Part shown: positions 8,165-17,169 of the stretch, one piece after another | Numbering within the stretch: the first letter of the stretch is position 1 | Layout: each line of letters starts with the position of its first letter | Assembly (NCBI RefSeq): GCF_040371945.1 | Contig: NZ_BAABWS010000005.1 | Coordinates: forward strand, 1-64,000 | Direction: 5' to 3' | Source of the DNA: Litorivita sp040371945 | Lineage (GTDB): Bacteria; Pseudomonadota; Alphaproteobacteria; Rhodobacterales; Rhodobacteraceae | Length of the DNA stretch: 64,000 nucleotides | The notes under the pieces: generated by a model | The model's input: only the letters and a program-made list of their open reading frames with translations | Database searches by the model: none | What the model was told of the DNA's origin: nothing | Made by a program: the position numbers and the translations under genes

Positions 8165-8860
8165 TTGATCAATAAGTTCTTTGTTGCTGGCCTTTTTGCC
8201 CTACTGCCGGTCCTCGCTTTCGCCGAAGCCATCCCGCGCGGTGGCCCAAATGACAGCCGCGTGCGGCTGGCAACATATCAAGAAGGTCAGGTCTACCGCC
8301 TCAGTGTCTCGCTCACCCATGTCACCACGGTCGAGTTCGGCGAGGGTGAAAGCATCCGCTCGATTATCGCGGGCGACACGGAAGGGTTTGAGATCGATGG
8401 CGTGCCGGGCGGCCTTGCCTTTGCAATCAAGCCCGTCGCGCGCGGTGTCCATACCAATGTGACCGTCTATACGAACAGGCGCAGCTACTATTTCAACGTC
8501 CAGGAGGTCCGCAGCCCGACCTTCTACGTGGTGCAGTTCCGCTATCCAGACGACGCTGCGCGCCCGACCCGGGCCATCGCGGCCCAGGCGCCGAACTACA
8601 ACTACGGTGCCAGCGCGCGGACCGAGTTCACGCCAACGCGCATCTGGGATGACGGGACGTTCACGTATTTCGCCTTTCCGAGAAATGCACCTGTGCCAGC
8701 GATCTTCCGCTACGCGGGCGGCCGTGAGCGCACGGTCAACACGCAAACCCCTGAAGACGGCGTGATCCGCGTCAGCGGCGTGAACCGCCAATGGGTCCTG
8801 CGACTTGGCGAAGAGGTGGTCTGCATTGAGGCGATCGCGCCCCCGGAGGCCGCCCCATGA
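8165..8860 (+). CDS. virB9: VirB9 outer-membrane-complex protein
   Basis: The TTG start at 8165, just after the virB8 stop, with GGAG nine bases before, gives a proper signal peptide (FFVAGLFALLPVLAFA). The mature 210 residues are beta-rich, with the C-terminal VirB9 pattern ARTEFTPTRIWDDGTFTYFAFP, PAIFRY and NRQWVLRLGEEVVCIE. It forms the outer-membrane ring with VirB10 and the small lipoprotein. Overlaps virB10 by four bases. Confidence 0.92.
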   Translation: MINKFFVAGLFALLPVLAFAEAIPRGGPNDSRVRLATYQEGQVYRLSVSLTHVTTVEFGEGESIRSIIAGDTEGFEIDGVPGGLAFAIKPVARGVHTNVTVYTNRRSYYFNVQEVRSPTFYVVQFRYPDDAARPTRAIAAQAPNYNYGASARTEFTPTRIWDDGTFTYFAFPRNAPVPAIFRYAGGRERTVNTQTPEDGVIRVSGVNRQWVLRLGEEVVCIEAIAPPEAAP

Positions 8861-10236
8861 GCGATACCGAGAACACCGAGCTGGAAAAGCGCCTCGCCGC
8901 CCTTGAGAAAGGCAGTGCCCGCGCCCCCACGGCCGCGCAGCGCCGGTCGCCCCTTCTCGCGCTGATCGTGGCCCTCGTCATCGGCGCAGGTGCTGCCCTG
9001 CTCTATCTCCTCTCACAGCCCGACGAAGAGGAAGCCTTGCCGACGGCCACCCCGGACGTCTTTCAAAACGAAGGGGACGGCTTTGGCACCATCGAGACCT
9101 TGCCCCCGCCCGAGCCCGAGGTTGTGTTCGTCGGACCCGACCCAGTCGAGCCGAACGCGGAGCTTCTGGCGCAAATCACCGCCCTGCAGGCTCAGATCGA
9201 GGAATTGCGCAACGCCCCCGAACCGGTCGTCGAGGAAGACACCGCCGCCGCAGAGGCGATCGACGCGCTGACCGCTCAGATCGCGGCGCTGCAAGCCGCC
9301 TCGGAAGCAGCACAGCAACGGTTCCAGGACGAACTGACGGCGCGGGATCGCAGCCTTGAGCAATTACGCATGGATCTGGAACTGGCTCAACTGGAAGCCA
9401 ACCGTCCTGCCCCCGCGCCCTTGGGGCCGTCTGAGGACGAGCTGCGCGCGCGGGACGAAGAACGGCTCCGCCGCGAAGAAGAGGCGAGACTTCTGGCCGA
9501 GCTCGAACGCCGCGCCGCAGAAGAACGTGCATTTCAGGAGCGCCGCATCGCCTCACCGACCATCGCTTTTGGCGGTGCCTCCGGAGCGAATGAAACGGCT
9601 CTGACCGAACGCACCTTCGGCGAGGTGACGGATTTCGTGCTGAACGGTGCGTTACCCTCCACCGTGACGCAGGCCGAGGTGATCGCCAATCCCTCCAACA
9701 CGATTCTACAGGGCACCATGATCCAAGCCGTCATGGAAACCGCCCTCGACAGCTCCCTGCCCGGCCAGACGCGTGCCGTTGTCTCCGAAGATGTCTACAG
9801 CGTCGATGGCGCGCGCCTTTTGATCCCCCGTGGCTCTCGCCTTATCGGACGCTATCGCTCCGGCGTCGATATCGCGCAGCGCCGCGTCACCATCGCCTGG
9901 GACCGGATCATCCTGCCTGACAATCAGACCGTCCAGATCAGTTCATTCGGGGGCGATGAACTGGGTCGCTCCGGTGTTACCGGTTTTGTGGACACGCGCT
10001 TTGCCGAGCGTTTCGGGTCGGCTGCCCTGATCTCGCTGATCTCTGCCGCACCCAGTGCCGCCGCCTCCGAGGTTCAGGATGAGACTGCCGCCGACGTTCT
10101 CGAAGACGTTGGCGATGATCTGGCAGATGCCACGGACAGCGTCATTGGCGATTACCTCTCCATCGGCCCCGTCATCTATGTCGACCAGGGCGCCCGCGTC
10201 ACGGTCATGGTCGACCGCGATCTGGAGATATTCTGA
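8857..10236 (+). CDS. virB10: VirB10 (TrbI) channel protein
   Basis: A 459-residue protein. Cytoplasmic N-terminus, a membrane helix (LLALIVALVIGAGAALLYLL, about residues 31-50), a long acidic Pro-rich and coiled-coil periplasmic linker (55-225), and the TrbI beta-barrel domain. The latter carries the hallmark stretch ILQGTMIQAVMETALDSSLPGQ, LLIPRGSRLIGRY and a hydrophobic antenna region near residue 375. Length is normal. It spans both membranes and senses ATP use by VirB4/VirB11. Confidence 0.93.
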   Translation: MSDTENTELEKRLAALEKGSARAPTAAQRRSPLLALIVALVIGAGAALLYLLSQPDEEEALPTATPDVFQNEGDGFGTIETLPPPEPEVVFVGPDPVEPNAELLAQITALQAQIEELRNAPEPVVEEDTAAAEAIDALTAQIAALQAASEAAQQRFQDELTARDRSLEQLRMDLELAQLEANRPAPAPLGPSEDELRARDEERLRREEEARLLAELERRAAEERAFQERRIASPTIAFGGASGANETALTERTFGEVTDFVLNGALPSTVTQAEVIANPSNTILQGTMIQAVMETALDSSLPGQTRAVVSEDVYSVDGARLLIPRGSRLIGRYRSGVDIAQRRVTIAWDRIILPDNQTVQISSFGGDELGRSGVTGFVDTRFAERFGSAALISLISAAPSAAASEVQDETAADVLEDVGDDLADATDSVIGDYLSIGPVIYVDQGARVTVMVDRDLEIF

Positions 10237-10240
10237 GCCC

Positions 10241-11227
10241 ATGTCACTAAGCTATCTCGAAACTTCCCTCGACCGAATCGACGCCGCCGCTCGCGACGAT
10301 GTCATTGAGATCTGCATCAACCCTGATGGCAGCTGCTGGGGCGAATTCCGGGGCGATCACTTCATGCGCGCGCTGGATCAAAGGCTGAGGGGCGTTCAGG
10401 TCAGGGACCTCGGCAACCAGATCGCCTCCTCGGCCAATACAACGATGAGCAAGGATCGCCCCATCGTCTCGGTATCGATCACCTACAAGGGTCGCCCGAT
10501 CCGGGCACAGGTCATCACCCCGCCCGCCGTACTCTCGGCCATGTCGATCAGCCTGCGGTTCTTCTCGAGCCTGCCGCTCGAGGGTATCGCGCTCGACTTT
10601 CTCTATGGCAAAGAACGCAAGCTCGAAGACCTGCGCGTGGAAAAGAAGCGCGCCTTACGCGCCGTGGTGGCCGCGGGTTTGATCGATGATGCGCTCACCT
10701 TCTGCGTAGAGAACAAACTCAACATGATCGTCTCGGGTGGCACCTCCACCGGCAAGACCGTAGCCGCGCGCAAAATCCTCTCTCACGTACCGTCCGAGGA
10801 ACGCATCGTCACCATCGAGGAAGCCGCCGAGCTTCTGCCGACCCAGCCGAATGCCGTGACCCTCATCGCCAATCGCGACGCGGAATTCCAGACCGCCGAT
10901 GTGCTTCTCACTGCGACGCTCCGCATGCGCCCCGATCGGATCATCCTGGGCGAGGTGCGCGGCAAGGAGGCCATGACCTTTCTGGAAGCCATCAACACCG
11001 GCCATGGCGGGTCCATGACCACGCTGCATGCCGAAACCCCGCAATTGGCCGTGCAGCGGCTCGCAATCGCCGCGCTCAAAACCGAGATCCCGATGACCTA
11101 TGCCGACATGATCCAGTACATCGAAAATTCCATTGACGTGATCATCCAGGCTGGTCGCCATGACGGCAAACGCGGCATCACCGAATTCTACCTCCCCGGC
11201 GCAACTGAAATCGGAGCTTCCCAATGA
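10241..11227 (+). CDS. virB11: VirB11 traffic ATPase
   Basis: A 328-residue hexameric secretion ATPase. N-terminal domain residues 1-135; RecA domain with Walker A GGTSTGKT (about 166-173), Asp box IVTIEEAAEL, Walker B RIILGEVRGKEA (about 235) and His box GHGGSMTTLHA (about 255-265). ATG 10241 follows the virB10 stop by four bases; the longer open frame upstream overlaps virB10. It switches the machine between pilus assembly and DNA transfer. Confidence 0.95.
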   Translation: MSLSYLETSLDRIDAAARDDVIEICINPDGSCWGEFRGDHFMRALDQRLRGVQVRDLGNQIASSANTTMSKDRPIVSVSITYKGRPIRAQVITPPAVLSAMSISLRFFSSLPLEGIALDFLYGKERKLEDLRVEKKRALRAVVAAGLIDDALTFCVENKLNMIVSGGTSTGKTVAARKILSHVPSEERIVTIEEAAELLPTQPNAVTLIANRDAEFQTADVLLTATLRMRPDRIILGEVRGKEAMTFLEAINTGHGGSMTTLHAETPQLAVQRLAIAALKTEIPMTYADMIQYIENSIDVIIQAGRHDGKRGITEFYLPGATEIGASQ

Positions 11228-11412
11228 AGACCTTTGAATATGACATCCTGTTCTTCCAGGTGAAGAAGCAAAAGGACTACGACGCGATGCGAAGCGCCTT
11301 AAATGAGCGCGGCGCTGAGGGGTGGGAAGTCATTACAGCTGAAGCCGGTGACTACGGCTATACCACGTTCTTGAAGCGCGAGACCGCTGATACGAAGGCA
11401 GCATCAGAATGA
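11224..11412 (+). CDS. small DUF4177-like protein
   Basis: A 62-residue protein with the DUF4177 pattern: an initial strand (KTFEYDILFFQV), a helix and the motif LNERGAEGWEVITA followed by strands ending TTFLKRE. Its ATG overlaps the virB11 stop, and its end overlaps the next gene, so it is translated as part of the mating operon. No function is known to me for the family. Confidence 0.65.
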   Translation: MKTFEYDILFFQVKKQKDYDAMRSALNERGAEGWEVITAEAGDYGYTTFLKRETADTKAASE

Positions 11413-11813
11413 TGCGAGCCGCTGCAATCGGAAGCCTGCTCGTCGCTCTCAGCGCAACCGCTGGCGTCGCTGAACGGAGCCTGATCCCAACCCTCGAAAA
11501 CCAACCGGATGTCTGCCCTAATCAACCTCCAGAGCCAGAATGGATGCAAAACATAGATGTGCGCGAGTCCCACAAACGGCTCCTGATCCAACAGATCTAT
11601 CGGGCGCAGAGCATGCAACGCATCGTTGAAGCCCAAGGCTGTGAATGTCCTACGCGGTATCCGCCCTGGGAGGCAGCTGAAGGCGTCTTCGTCGAGAATT
11701 TCGCCGCATCTGAATACTGGGACATCGTGGAAGCGACGTCAGAATACCGACGGCAGGCAAATAAGCTTCGGCGCGAAGCAATGCCAATCTGCAAAGCTGC
11801 TGGAAACTGGTAG
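11409..11813 (+). CDS. exported protein in T4SS operon
   Basis: 134 residues. Signal peptide MMRAAAIGSLLVALSATAGVA, then a mature domain of about 112 residues with four cysteines (DVCPN, GCECPT, PICKAA) that could form two disulfides in the periplasm. It lies between virB11 and virB6, with overlapping start. I do not recognise the family; by place it is a periplasmic accessory of the secretion system. Confidence 0.65.
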   Translation: MMRAAAIGSLLVALSATAGVAERSLIPTLENQPDVCPNQPPEPEWMQNIDVRESHKRLLIQQIYRAQSMQRIVEAQGCECPTRYPPWEAAEGVFVENFAASEYWDIVEATSEYRRQANKLRREAMPICKAAGNW

Positions 11814-11819
11814 GGTTTC

Positions 11820-12899
11820 ATGAGTGTCGTCACCTACTTCGTGGAAACGGCCGAAGGCTATCTGACTACCGCTGCTGAGACGCAATTCGGTGCGGTCGCC
11901 GCAACAGTCGGAACGATACTCGTACTCGGCACTACGCTCGTTGTCATTCTGGTTTTCATCAACGCCATCTACCAATACCGCGCCATGGACGGGCGCACGG
12001 CCTTTTGGCTCGCCGTGAAGATCGGGCTGATAGGCGCATTTGCAACCAATTGGGTACAGTTCAACATCCTTGCTGCGGCGATCCTGAACGGGATCGACAG
12101 CATTGCCGGATCGCTCGTGGCCTCTGTCGGCGGCGGATCACCGGGCCCATCCGGTACCTTCGCAGAGGAGTTCGATGACCTGATCGCGGCGCTCGGGGAC
12201 TATTTGAATGCTGCGGGGTCTGAACTGAACTGGATGGCCGGTGCCCTGTTGGACACCCTGGGGGTTTTGCTGCTCTCGATCCTCGGTGGGTTGGCGGCGT
12301 TTATAGTCGTTGCGTCCAGGCTCATGATCGCTCTGCTGATCGGGATTGCACCGATCATGATCTTCCTGACCCTTTTTGAAGTGACCAAGGACTATTTCGC
12401 GCGCTGGCTTTCAGCGCTGATTTCCTTCGCGATGTACCCGATTGTCGTTGCCGGCGTGTTCGCGACGATCACGGGGGTCTCGCGTGCGCTTCTTGCTGAT
12501 TTGGGCGATCCGGAAGGGGCCTCCAACATCGGCGCGCTCATCCCCTTCTTCATGATGGTGCTGATGGCAAAGGGGTTCATCATAGCAACGCCATTCCTGG
12601 TGCGTGCTATTTCTGGAAACATCATGATGCCAGCGCTCTCTGCTGGATTCGGTGGAAGCTATGCCTTTGCTCGAGGGCTTGCAGGAAGCCAGCAAGTCTA
12701 CAACCGGTACGCCATCGGAGGTGCGACTGGCGCGGAATACGCAGCACTTCGTGCGCGACATTTCTTCGGTGTGCAACCGTTGCCAAGCCGACCCAATACT
12801 GCGGGCGGGGCAACCGCATCTCCCGCCGGCGACGGGACCGGGACCGGCGCTCGGATGCTTGCGCAGCTTTCGAGACTTGGTAGGTTGGGCAGGCGGTGA
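11820..12899 (+). CDS. virB6: VirB6 polytopic channel protein
   Basis: A 359-residue inner-membrane protein with at least five hydrophobic helices (for example TVGTILVLGTTLVVILVFI, VLLLSILGGLAAFIVVA, LMIALLIGIAPIMIFLTLF, and segments near residues 200-265). The TrbL/VirB6 signature MIFLTLFEVTKDYFARWLSALISFAMYPIV is present. The tail is Gly/Thr-rich and soluble. It completes the mating-pair operon; no VirB7 of classical type other than the small lipoprotein at 5374 is seen. Confidence 0.9.
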   Translation: MSVVTYFVETAEGYLTTAAETQFGAVAATVGTILVLGTTLVVILVFINAIYQYRAMDGRTAFWLAVKIGLIGAFATNWVQFNILAAAILNGIDSIAGSLVASVGGGSPGPSGTFAEEFDDLIAALGDYLNAAGSELNWMAGALLDTLGVLLLSILGGLAAFIVVASRLMIALLIGIAPIMIFLTLFEVTKDYFARWLSALISFAMYPIVVAGVFATITGVSRALLADLGDPEGASNIGALIPFFMMVLMAKGFIIATPFLVRAISGNIMMPALSAGFGGSYAFARGLAGSQQVYNRYAIGGATGAEYAALRARHFFGVQPLPSRPNTAGGATASPAGDGTGTGARMLAQLSRLGRLGRR

Positions 12900-13035
12900 C
12901 AGCCAGGTGCCAAAAACTTGCCAAAACTGCAAAGGTTTCGCCGCGGGTTTTTGTCATTGCTAAACGGTTGATCCCTCGCGACACAAGGCACGTGGCCAAA
13001 CACGACCGTTTCTGCCACAGGCGGAATCGACAATT

Positions 13036-13509
13036 TTAGCACCGTGCCACGGCCCTGCGCATCGCCCGATTGCCAACTGGCTCAGGCTCTTCGCCAGGGT
13101 GTTGCCCTTCACCTTTCCAGTCGTCTGACCAAAGCCAATCTTCGAAATAATAGAGCCAAAGGTAAGTCCACGGAATGATGGTTTGGTCGATCCGCTTCCG
13201 CGCGTCCCATTCCCTGGCACCTGGAAGATAAAGACAAAGGCGCAGCGGATCTCTGTAGACGTGAGGCAAAGGACGCCCTGCCGCCAGCAACTCCAGATTC
13301 GGGTCGTCTATCTGAACACCGGGCGTTTGACCCGGCTGAAACGTGATAGTGGCAAGGTAGGAGCGCGCCAAGGCGGTCGGTTGTATAGGCTCTTGCCATG
13401 TCAATTTGTTTGCGCGGACCTGCCCCACACCACTGATAGCCGGGCTTGCCTTCAGGAACAGCAGCTGCTGCGACAGGGTCAGGTCGTATTGCCCGCCTCG
13501 TCCTATCAT
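13036..13509 (-). CDS. E2-like CBASS accessory protein
   Basis: A 157-residue protein whose start ATG overlaps the CD-NTase stop by one base. Residues 50-130 fit the E2-like fold of short type II CBASS systems: SYLATITFQPGQTPGVQIDDP, then PLPHVYRDPLRLCLYLPG, in which His83 and Cys92 take the places of the HPN region and catalytic Cys of ubiquitin-conjugating enzymes. A Trp-rich tail (IIPWTYLWLYYFEDWLWS) and GQHPGEE follow. In related systems such proteins conjugate or prime the CD-NTase. No E1 or JAB partner is present, which makes it the short form. Confidence 0.72.
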   Translation of the reverse strand: MIGRGGQYDLTLSQQLLFLKASPAISGVGQVRANKLTWQEPIQPTALARSYLATITFQPGQTPGVQIDDPNLELLAAGRPLPHVYRDPLRLCLYLPGAREWDARKRIDQTIIPWTYLWLYYFEDWLWSDDWKGEGQHPGEEPEPVGNRAMRRAVARC

Positions 13510-14708
13510 CAATCACCGAAGAACGTATTTGTGGGCACGGTCGTTGATGCTGCGACCTTCGATGTCGTCAGCCCGACCACAGGTGCGACAGAAAGCAGAC
13601 CCGATTTGCGACCATCCGACACCGCATTGACGCGGTTGCCGAGAACCCGTCCGGTGACACCGGAACCGAACGAACGCTCCATGTTCAATGACACACGGTC
13701 CTGACCAACAGCATCGCGAAGGACTTCAAAGTCGGACAGAGCTTGTGCGTGCCACGCATAGAACGCTGGTGCCCGGCGTTCATCCTTGTTCCAATTGTCG
13801 GCGAAGTTTTCCCCGTTGGTTGTCTCGTTCAGGATGGCATAGCCCCGCCGTCCGTCCAGAATGGGGCGGTCGATGAAGTGCGGCATCATCCGGATAGTTT
13901 CGACCAACAGATCCATTTCGTCATGGAAGACGTGGTTGCGCACGCAATAGGCATAGGACTGCATCGCAAGGGTGGTAATGATAACGGAAATCGGGGCCAC
14001 GTCTTGCGTGTTGTTCTGATAAAAAACGTCGCGGTGCCGTTTGAGCAATTGCACGATGCGGCGCAGGATGCCTTTCACTGCTTCTCGGACGGGGAACGGC
14101 TCCACCGTCGCCTCGTCCCGCTGCATGGCGATAAACTTGCCCACAAAGGTAGGCCGGAGTGCGGCGCGCTCATCGAACAGGGTCTTGTAGGCCCGCGGGT
14201 TTGTCGGATGCCATTCCTTCAGAGCCCGGTCGGGCACCAATTCGCCCCGGTTGCCGCAGACCGGGTTTGCTATCGTCGGGGATAGGTCGAGGTGGAAGTC
14301 CCCCGCATAGTTGAGACGCCAACAACGCTTTTTTTCTTCGAGAAGGCGCACATAGGTGGCGTGTTCCTTGAGCCGGTTTCCAACCGCCGCCTTCAGGGTC
14401 GCTGGTGAGATGCCAGACGCGATACCTGCACAAAAGCAGATCAGATCGACATCGAATTCCCGCCGCCCGATTGGCTTCACGGCCGTTCCAAGCGCACTGG
14501 ACCCTTGGAGATAGACCAGAACACTGACGAGTAGGGGATCAGTTGAACCGGACAGCCAGTCTCCGACGGCGCCATAGCTCTGGCGCGCACGATCAAACTG
14601 GGTTTCAGTGAGGTCCAGATCCTCGCCTATCTCGTCCAGGATGGTGAATATCTGCGTGCGCCGCCGAATATCACAGTCGGTCAGCGGCTGTCGCAACATC
14701 TGATTCAT
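13509..14708 (-). CDS. CBASS CD-NTase (cGAS/DncV-like nucleotidyltransferase)
   Basis: A 399-residue nucleotidyltransferase. The active site is visible: GS motif YLQGSSALGT (Gly69-Ser70), the metal-binding pair in REFDVDLICF (Asp86, Asp88) and a third Asp in DFHLDLSPT (about residue 141). It should make a cyclic oligonucleotide on phage infection; product identity cannot be read from sequence. It overlaps the phospholipase gene by four bases and the E2-like gene by one, so the three are one operon. Confidence 0.9.
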   Translation of the reverse strand: MNQMLRQPLTDCDIRRRTQIFTILDEIGEDLDLTETQFDRARQSYGAVGDWLSGSTDPLLVSVLVYLQGSSALGTAVKPIGRREFDVDLICFCAGIASGISPATLKAAVGNRLKEHATYVRLLEEKKRCWRLNYAGDFHLDLSPTIANPVCGNRGELVPDRALKEWHPTNPRAYKTLFDERAALRPTFVGKFIAMQRDEATVEPFPVREAVKGILRRIVQLLKRHRDVFYQNNTQDVAPISVIITTLAMQSYAYCVRNHVFHDEMDLLVETIRMMPHFIDRPILDGRRGYAILNETTNGENFADNWNKDERRAPAFYAWHAQALSDFEVLRDAVGQDRVSLNMERSFGSGVTGRVLGNRVNAVSDGRKSGLLSVAPVVGLTTSKVAASTTVPTNTFFGD

Positions 14709-15742
14709 GCCGCTTTCTCCTTGAGTTGATAGACCGGCACGAAGGTATCGGCAGGCTGGGTGAAAAAGATCGGGGTCAGGTGGGGCTTTGCTTTTCGGGC
14801 TTCTGACATACCGAGGCCCTTGAGGCGGCCGATCTTCGTGGTGTCATCCAAGGTAAAAAACCCGCTCGGGACAGACGGCGAAATGCGGTAGATGCGATCC
14901 CCATCGTAAGGGTGTCCCGTCAGAAGTTTTGCCATGCCGAGGGCGCCATGTGATTGCCCATCCGCGTAAAGGTTGAGGACGTTGAGGCCGAGTCCGGCAA
15001 ACCCGGGACTTTCGGGCAGCATGTAGACTTCGTCCAGACACCCCAGGCTCAGAATGCGCAGGTCTGACGGATGCCACCCCAGAAGAGTGATGGCTTCGAC
15101 GACAGCAATGGCTGTGGGATTGTTGGCCCATGTCCCGCCATCGGTCAGGCCAATATCATCAGCAGTGCGATGTCGCTTGAAATACGTAGGTGCCGCTGCC
15201 GTAGCCAGGGCGGCATCAAGCGCAGTCTTGCGATAATCGGTTTGCAGGCGTGTGTGATGCGCGGTCTTGTAGGTATAAGGGCTGCGGAGATCGGCATCCC
15301 ACGCCGGGATCACCAACCGGGTCTGTGATTGCCCGATCAGATCGTTGTTGAGAACGCCCTTGAGTTCACGAGCAAGAATTGCCGCATCGTGCTTTGGACC
15401 GACTACGTGCCGACCTGTGGCGGTGAGGGTGCGCCATGCCTGCCGTATCCTCCCCAGCGGTTCATCATCCGCATTGTCCTGACCGAAGATGACAGGCCCG
15501 CGACGCTCGTAAAGCTCGAGCAGTTCCTTTGCCGTGCGGCCGAGGCCAAGGCCGAGTGCGATGATGCCACCCGTCGATGTGCCCGCGATGAGATCGAAAT
15601 AGCGCCCAATGGGCTGGCCCAGATCTTCCTCGAGCCCCGCGAGGAATGCAGCGGGCATCGTGCCCTTAATCCCGCCCCCGTCGATGGAGAGGATGCGACG
15701 TATCTGCCTGTTGTTCCCACCGTTGCTCATCCTGACATCCAT
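14705..15742 (-). CDS. capV: patatin-like phospholipase, CBASS effector (CapV-like)
   Basis: A 345-residue patatin fold: oxyanion loop SIDGGGIKG (about 19-27), nucleophile elbow GTSTGG with Ser56, and catalytic DGG at Asp200 (LTDGGTWANNP). In CBASS this effector is switched on by the CD-NTase product and destroys the inner membrane. Placement directly upstream of the CD-NTase with a four-base overlap supports this role over a housekeeping lipase. The start could be ATG 15742 or 15730. Confidence 0.9.
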   Translation of the reverse strand: MDVRMSNGGNNRQIRRILSIDGGGIKGTMPAAFLAGLEEDLGQPIGRYFDLIAGTSTGGIIALGLGLGRTAKELLELYERRGPVIFGQDNADDEPLGRIRQAWRTLTATGRHVVGPKHDAAILARELKGVLNNDLIGQSQTRLVIPAWDADLRSPYTYKTAHHTRLQTDYRKTALDAALATAAAPTYFKRHRTADDIGLTDGGTWANNPTAIAVVEAITLLGWHPSDLRILSLGCLDEVYMLPESPGFAGLGLNVLNLYADGQSHGALGMAKLLTGHPYDGDRIYRISPSVPSGFFTLDDTTKIGRLKGLGMSEARKAKPHLTPIFFTQPADTFVPVYQLKEKAA

Positions 15743-15756
15743 TCCGCTTATGCCCT

Positions 15757-15981
15757 TCAGCCTTTCGGCGGATACGGGTCCTTGCCATAGGTGTTGCGCT
15801 CGCGGATGCGACCGTTCTCGCCGTGGATCAGCATCTCGCTGCCCTGACGAATGGCGGATTCCCGCGCGGCTGTGATGGCCTCGCGCTGCGTGCCGTGGAC
15901 GGAAGACGCGCGGGAGTTACCCGCCCCCTTCACTGCCCAACCGCTTTCATGCGGCACAACATGCTGATTTTTCTTAGACAT
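15757..15981 (-). CDS. DUF2188-like small protein
   Basis: 74 residues from ATG 15981, chosen over GTG 15993 because GAGG lies seven bases before it. The sequence reads like the DUF2188 family: QHVVPHESGWAVKGAGNSRA, QREAITAARESAIRQGSEMLIHG and a final YGKDPYPPKG. It is the first gene of the CBASS operon, 15 bases before the phospholipase. Its function in defence is unknown. Confidence 0.75.
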   Translation of the reverse strand: MSKKNQHVVPHESGWAVKGAGNSRASSVHGTQREAITAARESAIRQGSEMLIHGENGRIRERNTYGKDPYPPKG

Positions 15982-16089
15982 TTCAAGCCTCACGTGTCGA
16001 TTTCGGTTGACGATGCGACAACCTTATGTTTAAATATACAGGAAGAAATGGCGCTTATCAACCACAACAATAACCGCCGGGAGAGGACC

Positions 16090-17169
16090 ATGTTCGGACA
16101 AAGACTCAGGCTTGCCCGCAAGCGGGCGGGTCTATCCATGCAAGCGCTCGCGGAGCGCGTAACCCCAAGCGTGTCAGCGCAGGCCATCAGCAAATACGAG
16201 GCGGACAAGATGATGCCGTCTTCGTCGGTGCTGGTCGGCCTCGGCAAGGCGCTCGGCGTGTCACTGGACTTCCTGCTCGGCGGTCAGGTCGAAGCTCTGG
16301 AAAGCGTCGAGTGGCGAAAGAACTCGACCGCCTCGGCGCAGGATCGCGCGATGGCGGAATCCATTGTGATCGAGAAGCTCGAAGACTATCTTGCCATCGA
16401 GGACATCCTCGACATGCACCCCGCTGAAGACCCCTTCGCCGCGCTGCGCGTGGACATGATGGCCGATGAAGAGGCCATCGACGCCAAGGCGCGGGACGTG
16501 CGGCGCGAGTGGCAGCTTGGGATCGACCCGATCCCGAGTATGACCGCGCTGCTCGAAGATAAGGGACTCAAGGTCATCGAGGCCGATCTCCCGGAACGCA
16601 TCAACGGGCTGGCCTGTCATGTCGAACGGGCGGAGGGCGCACCGACTGAGGTGATCGTCGTCTCGCGGCACACCAATGGCGAACGCAAGCGCTTCAACCT
16701 CGCCCACGAACTCGCGCACCGGATCATCACCGAAACCGGCAATGCCGCACTGAAAAAGGAACCCTCGATGCACCGCTTCGCGGGGGCGTTCCTCATTCCG
16801 CGTGAGCATCTGGAAGAGGAAGCTGGCCGAAACCGTCACGGCATGACCTGGATAGAGATCATGCGGCTCAAGCGCACCTATGGCGTCTCTGCCGCCGCGA
16901 TGCTCGTGCGGCTCGGCCAGGTGGACATCCTGTCGAAGAGTGCTGTGGAATATGCGTTCAAGACCTATGCGCGAAGCTGGCGGCGCGAGGAGCCGGAGCC
17001 TATCGGTCCAGGCGAGGGCTTCGCGGCTTTCGAGAAGCCGCAGCGCTTCGAGCGCCTCGTCTGGCGCGCGCTCGGCGAGGAGATGATTTCCCCCGTGCGG
17101 GCGGCGCAAATGCTCGGGCTCCCCTTGAGCGTTGTCGAACGCGACATCAGGGGGCCTCGTGACCAGTGA
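16090..17169 (+). CDS. XRE HTH - ImmA/IrrE metallopeptidase
   Basis: A 359-residue fusion: N-terminal XRE HTH (GQRLRLARKRAGLSMQALAERV, recognition helix SAQAISKYE) and an ImmA/IrrE zinc protease with FNLAHELAHRI at about 202-212. ATG 16090 has GGGAGAGG upstream; an in-frame ATG at 16048 with GGAAG is an alternative. It diverges from the CBASS operon and overlaps a PIN-domain gene by four bases. Such proteins cleave repressors under stress or act as the control partner of a toxin. Confidence 0.88.
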   Translation: MFGQRLRLARKRAGLSMQALAERVTPSVSAQAISKYEADKMMPSSSVLVGLGKALGVSLDFLLGGQVEALESVEWRKNSTASAQDRAMAESIVIEKLEDYLAIEDILDMHPAEDPFAALRVDMMADEEAIDAKARDVRREWQLGIDPIPSMTALLEDKGLKVIEADLPERINGLACHVERAEGAPTEVIVVSRHTNGERKRFNLAHELAHRIITETGNAALKKEPSMHRFAGAFLIPREHLEEEAGRNRHGMTWIEIMRLKRTYGVSAAAMLVRLGQVDILSKSAVEYAFKTYARSWRREEPEPIGPGEGFAAFEKPQRFERLVWRALGEEMISPVRAAQMLGLPLSVVERDIRGPRDQ

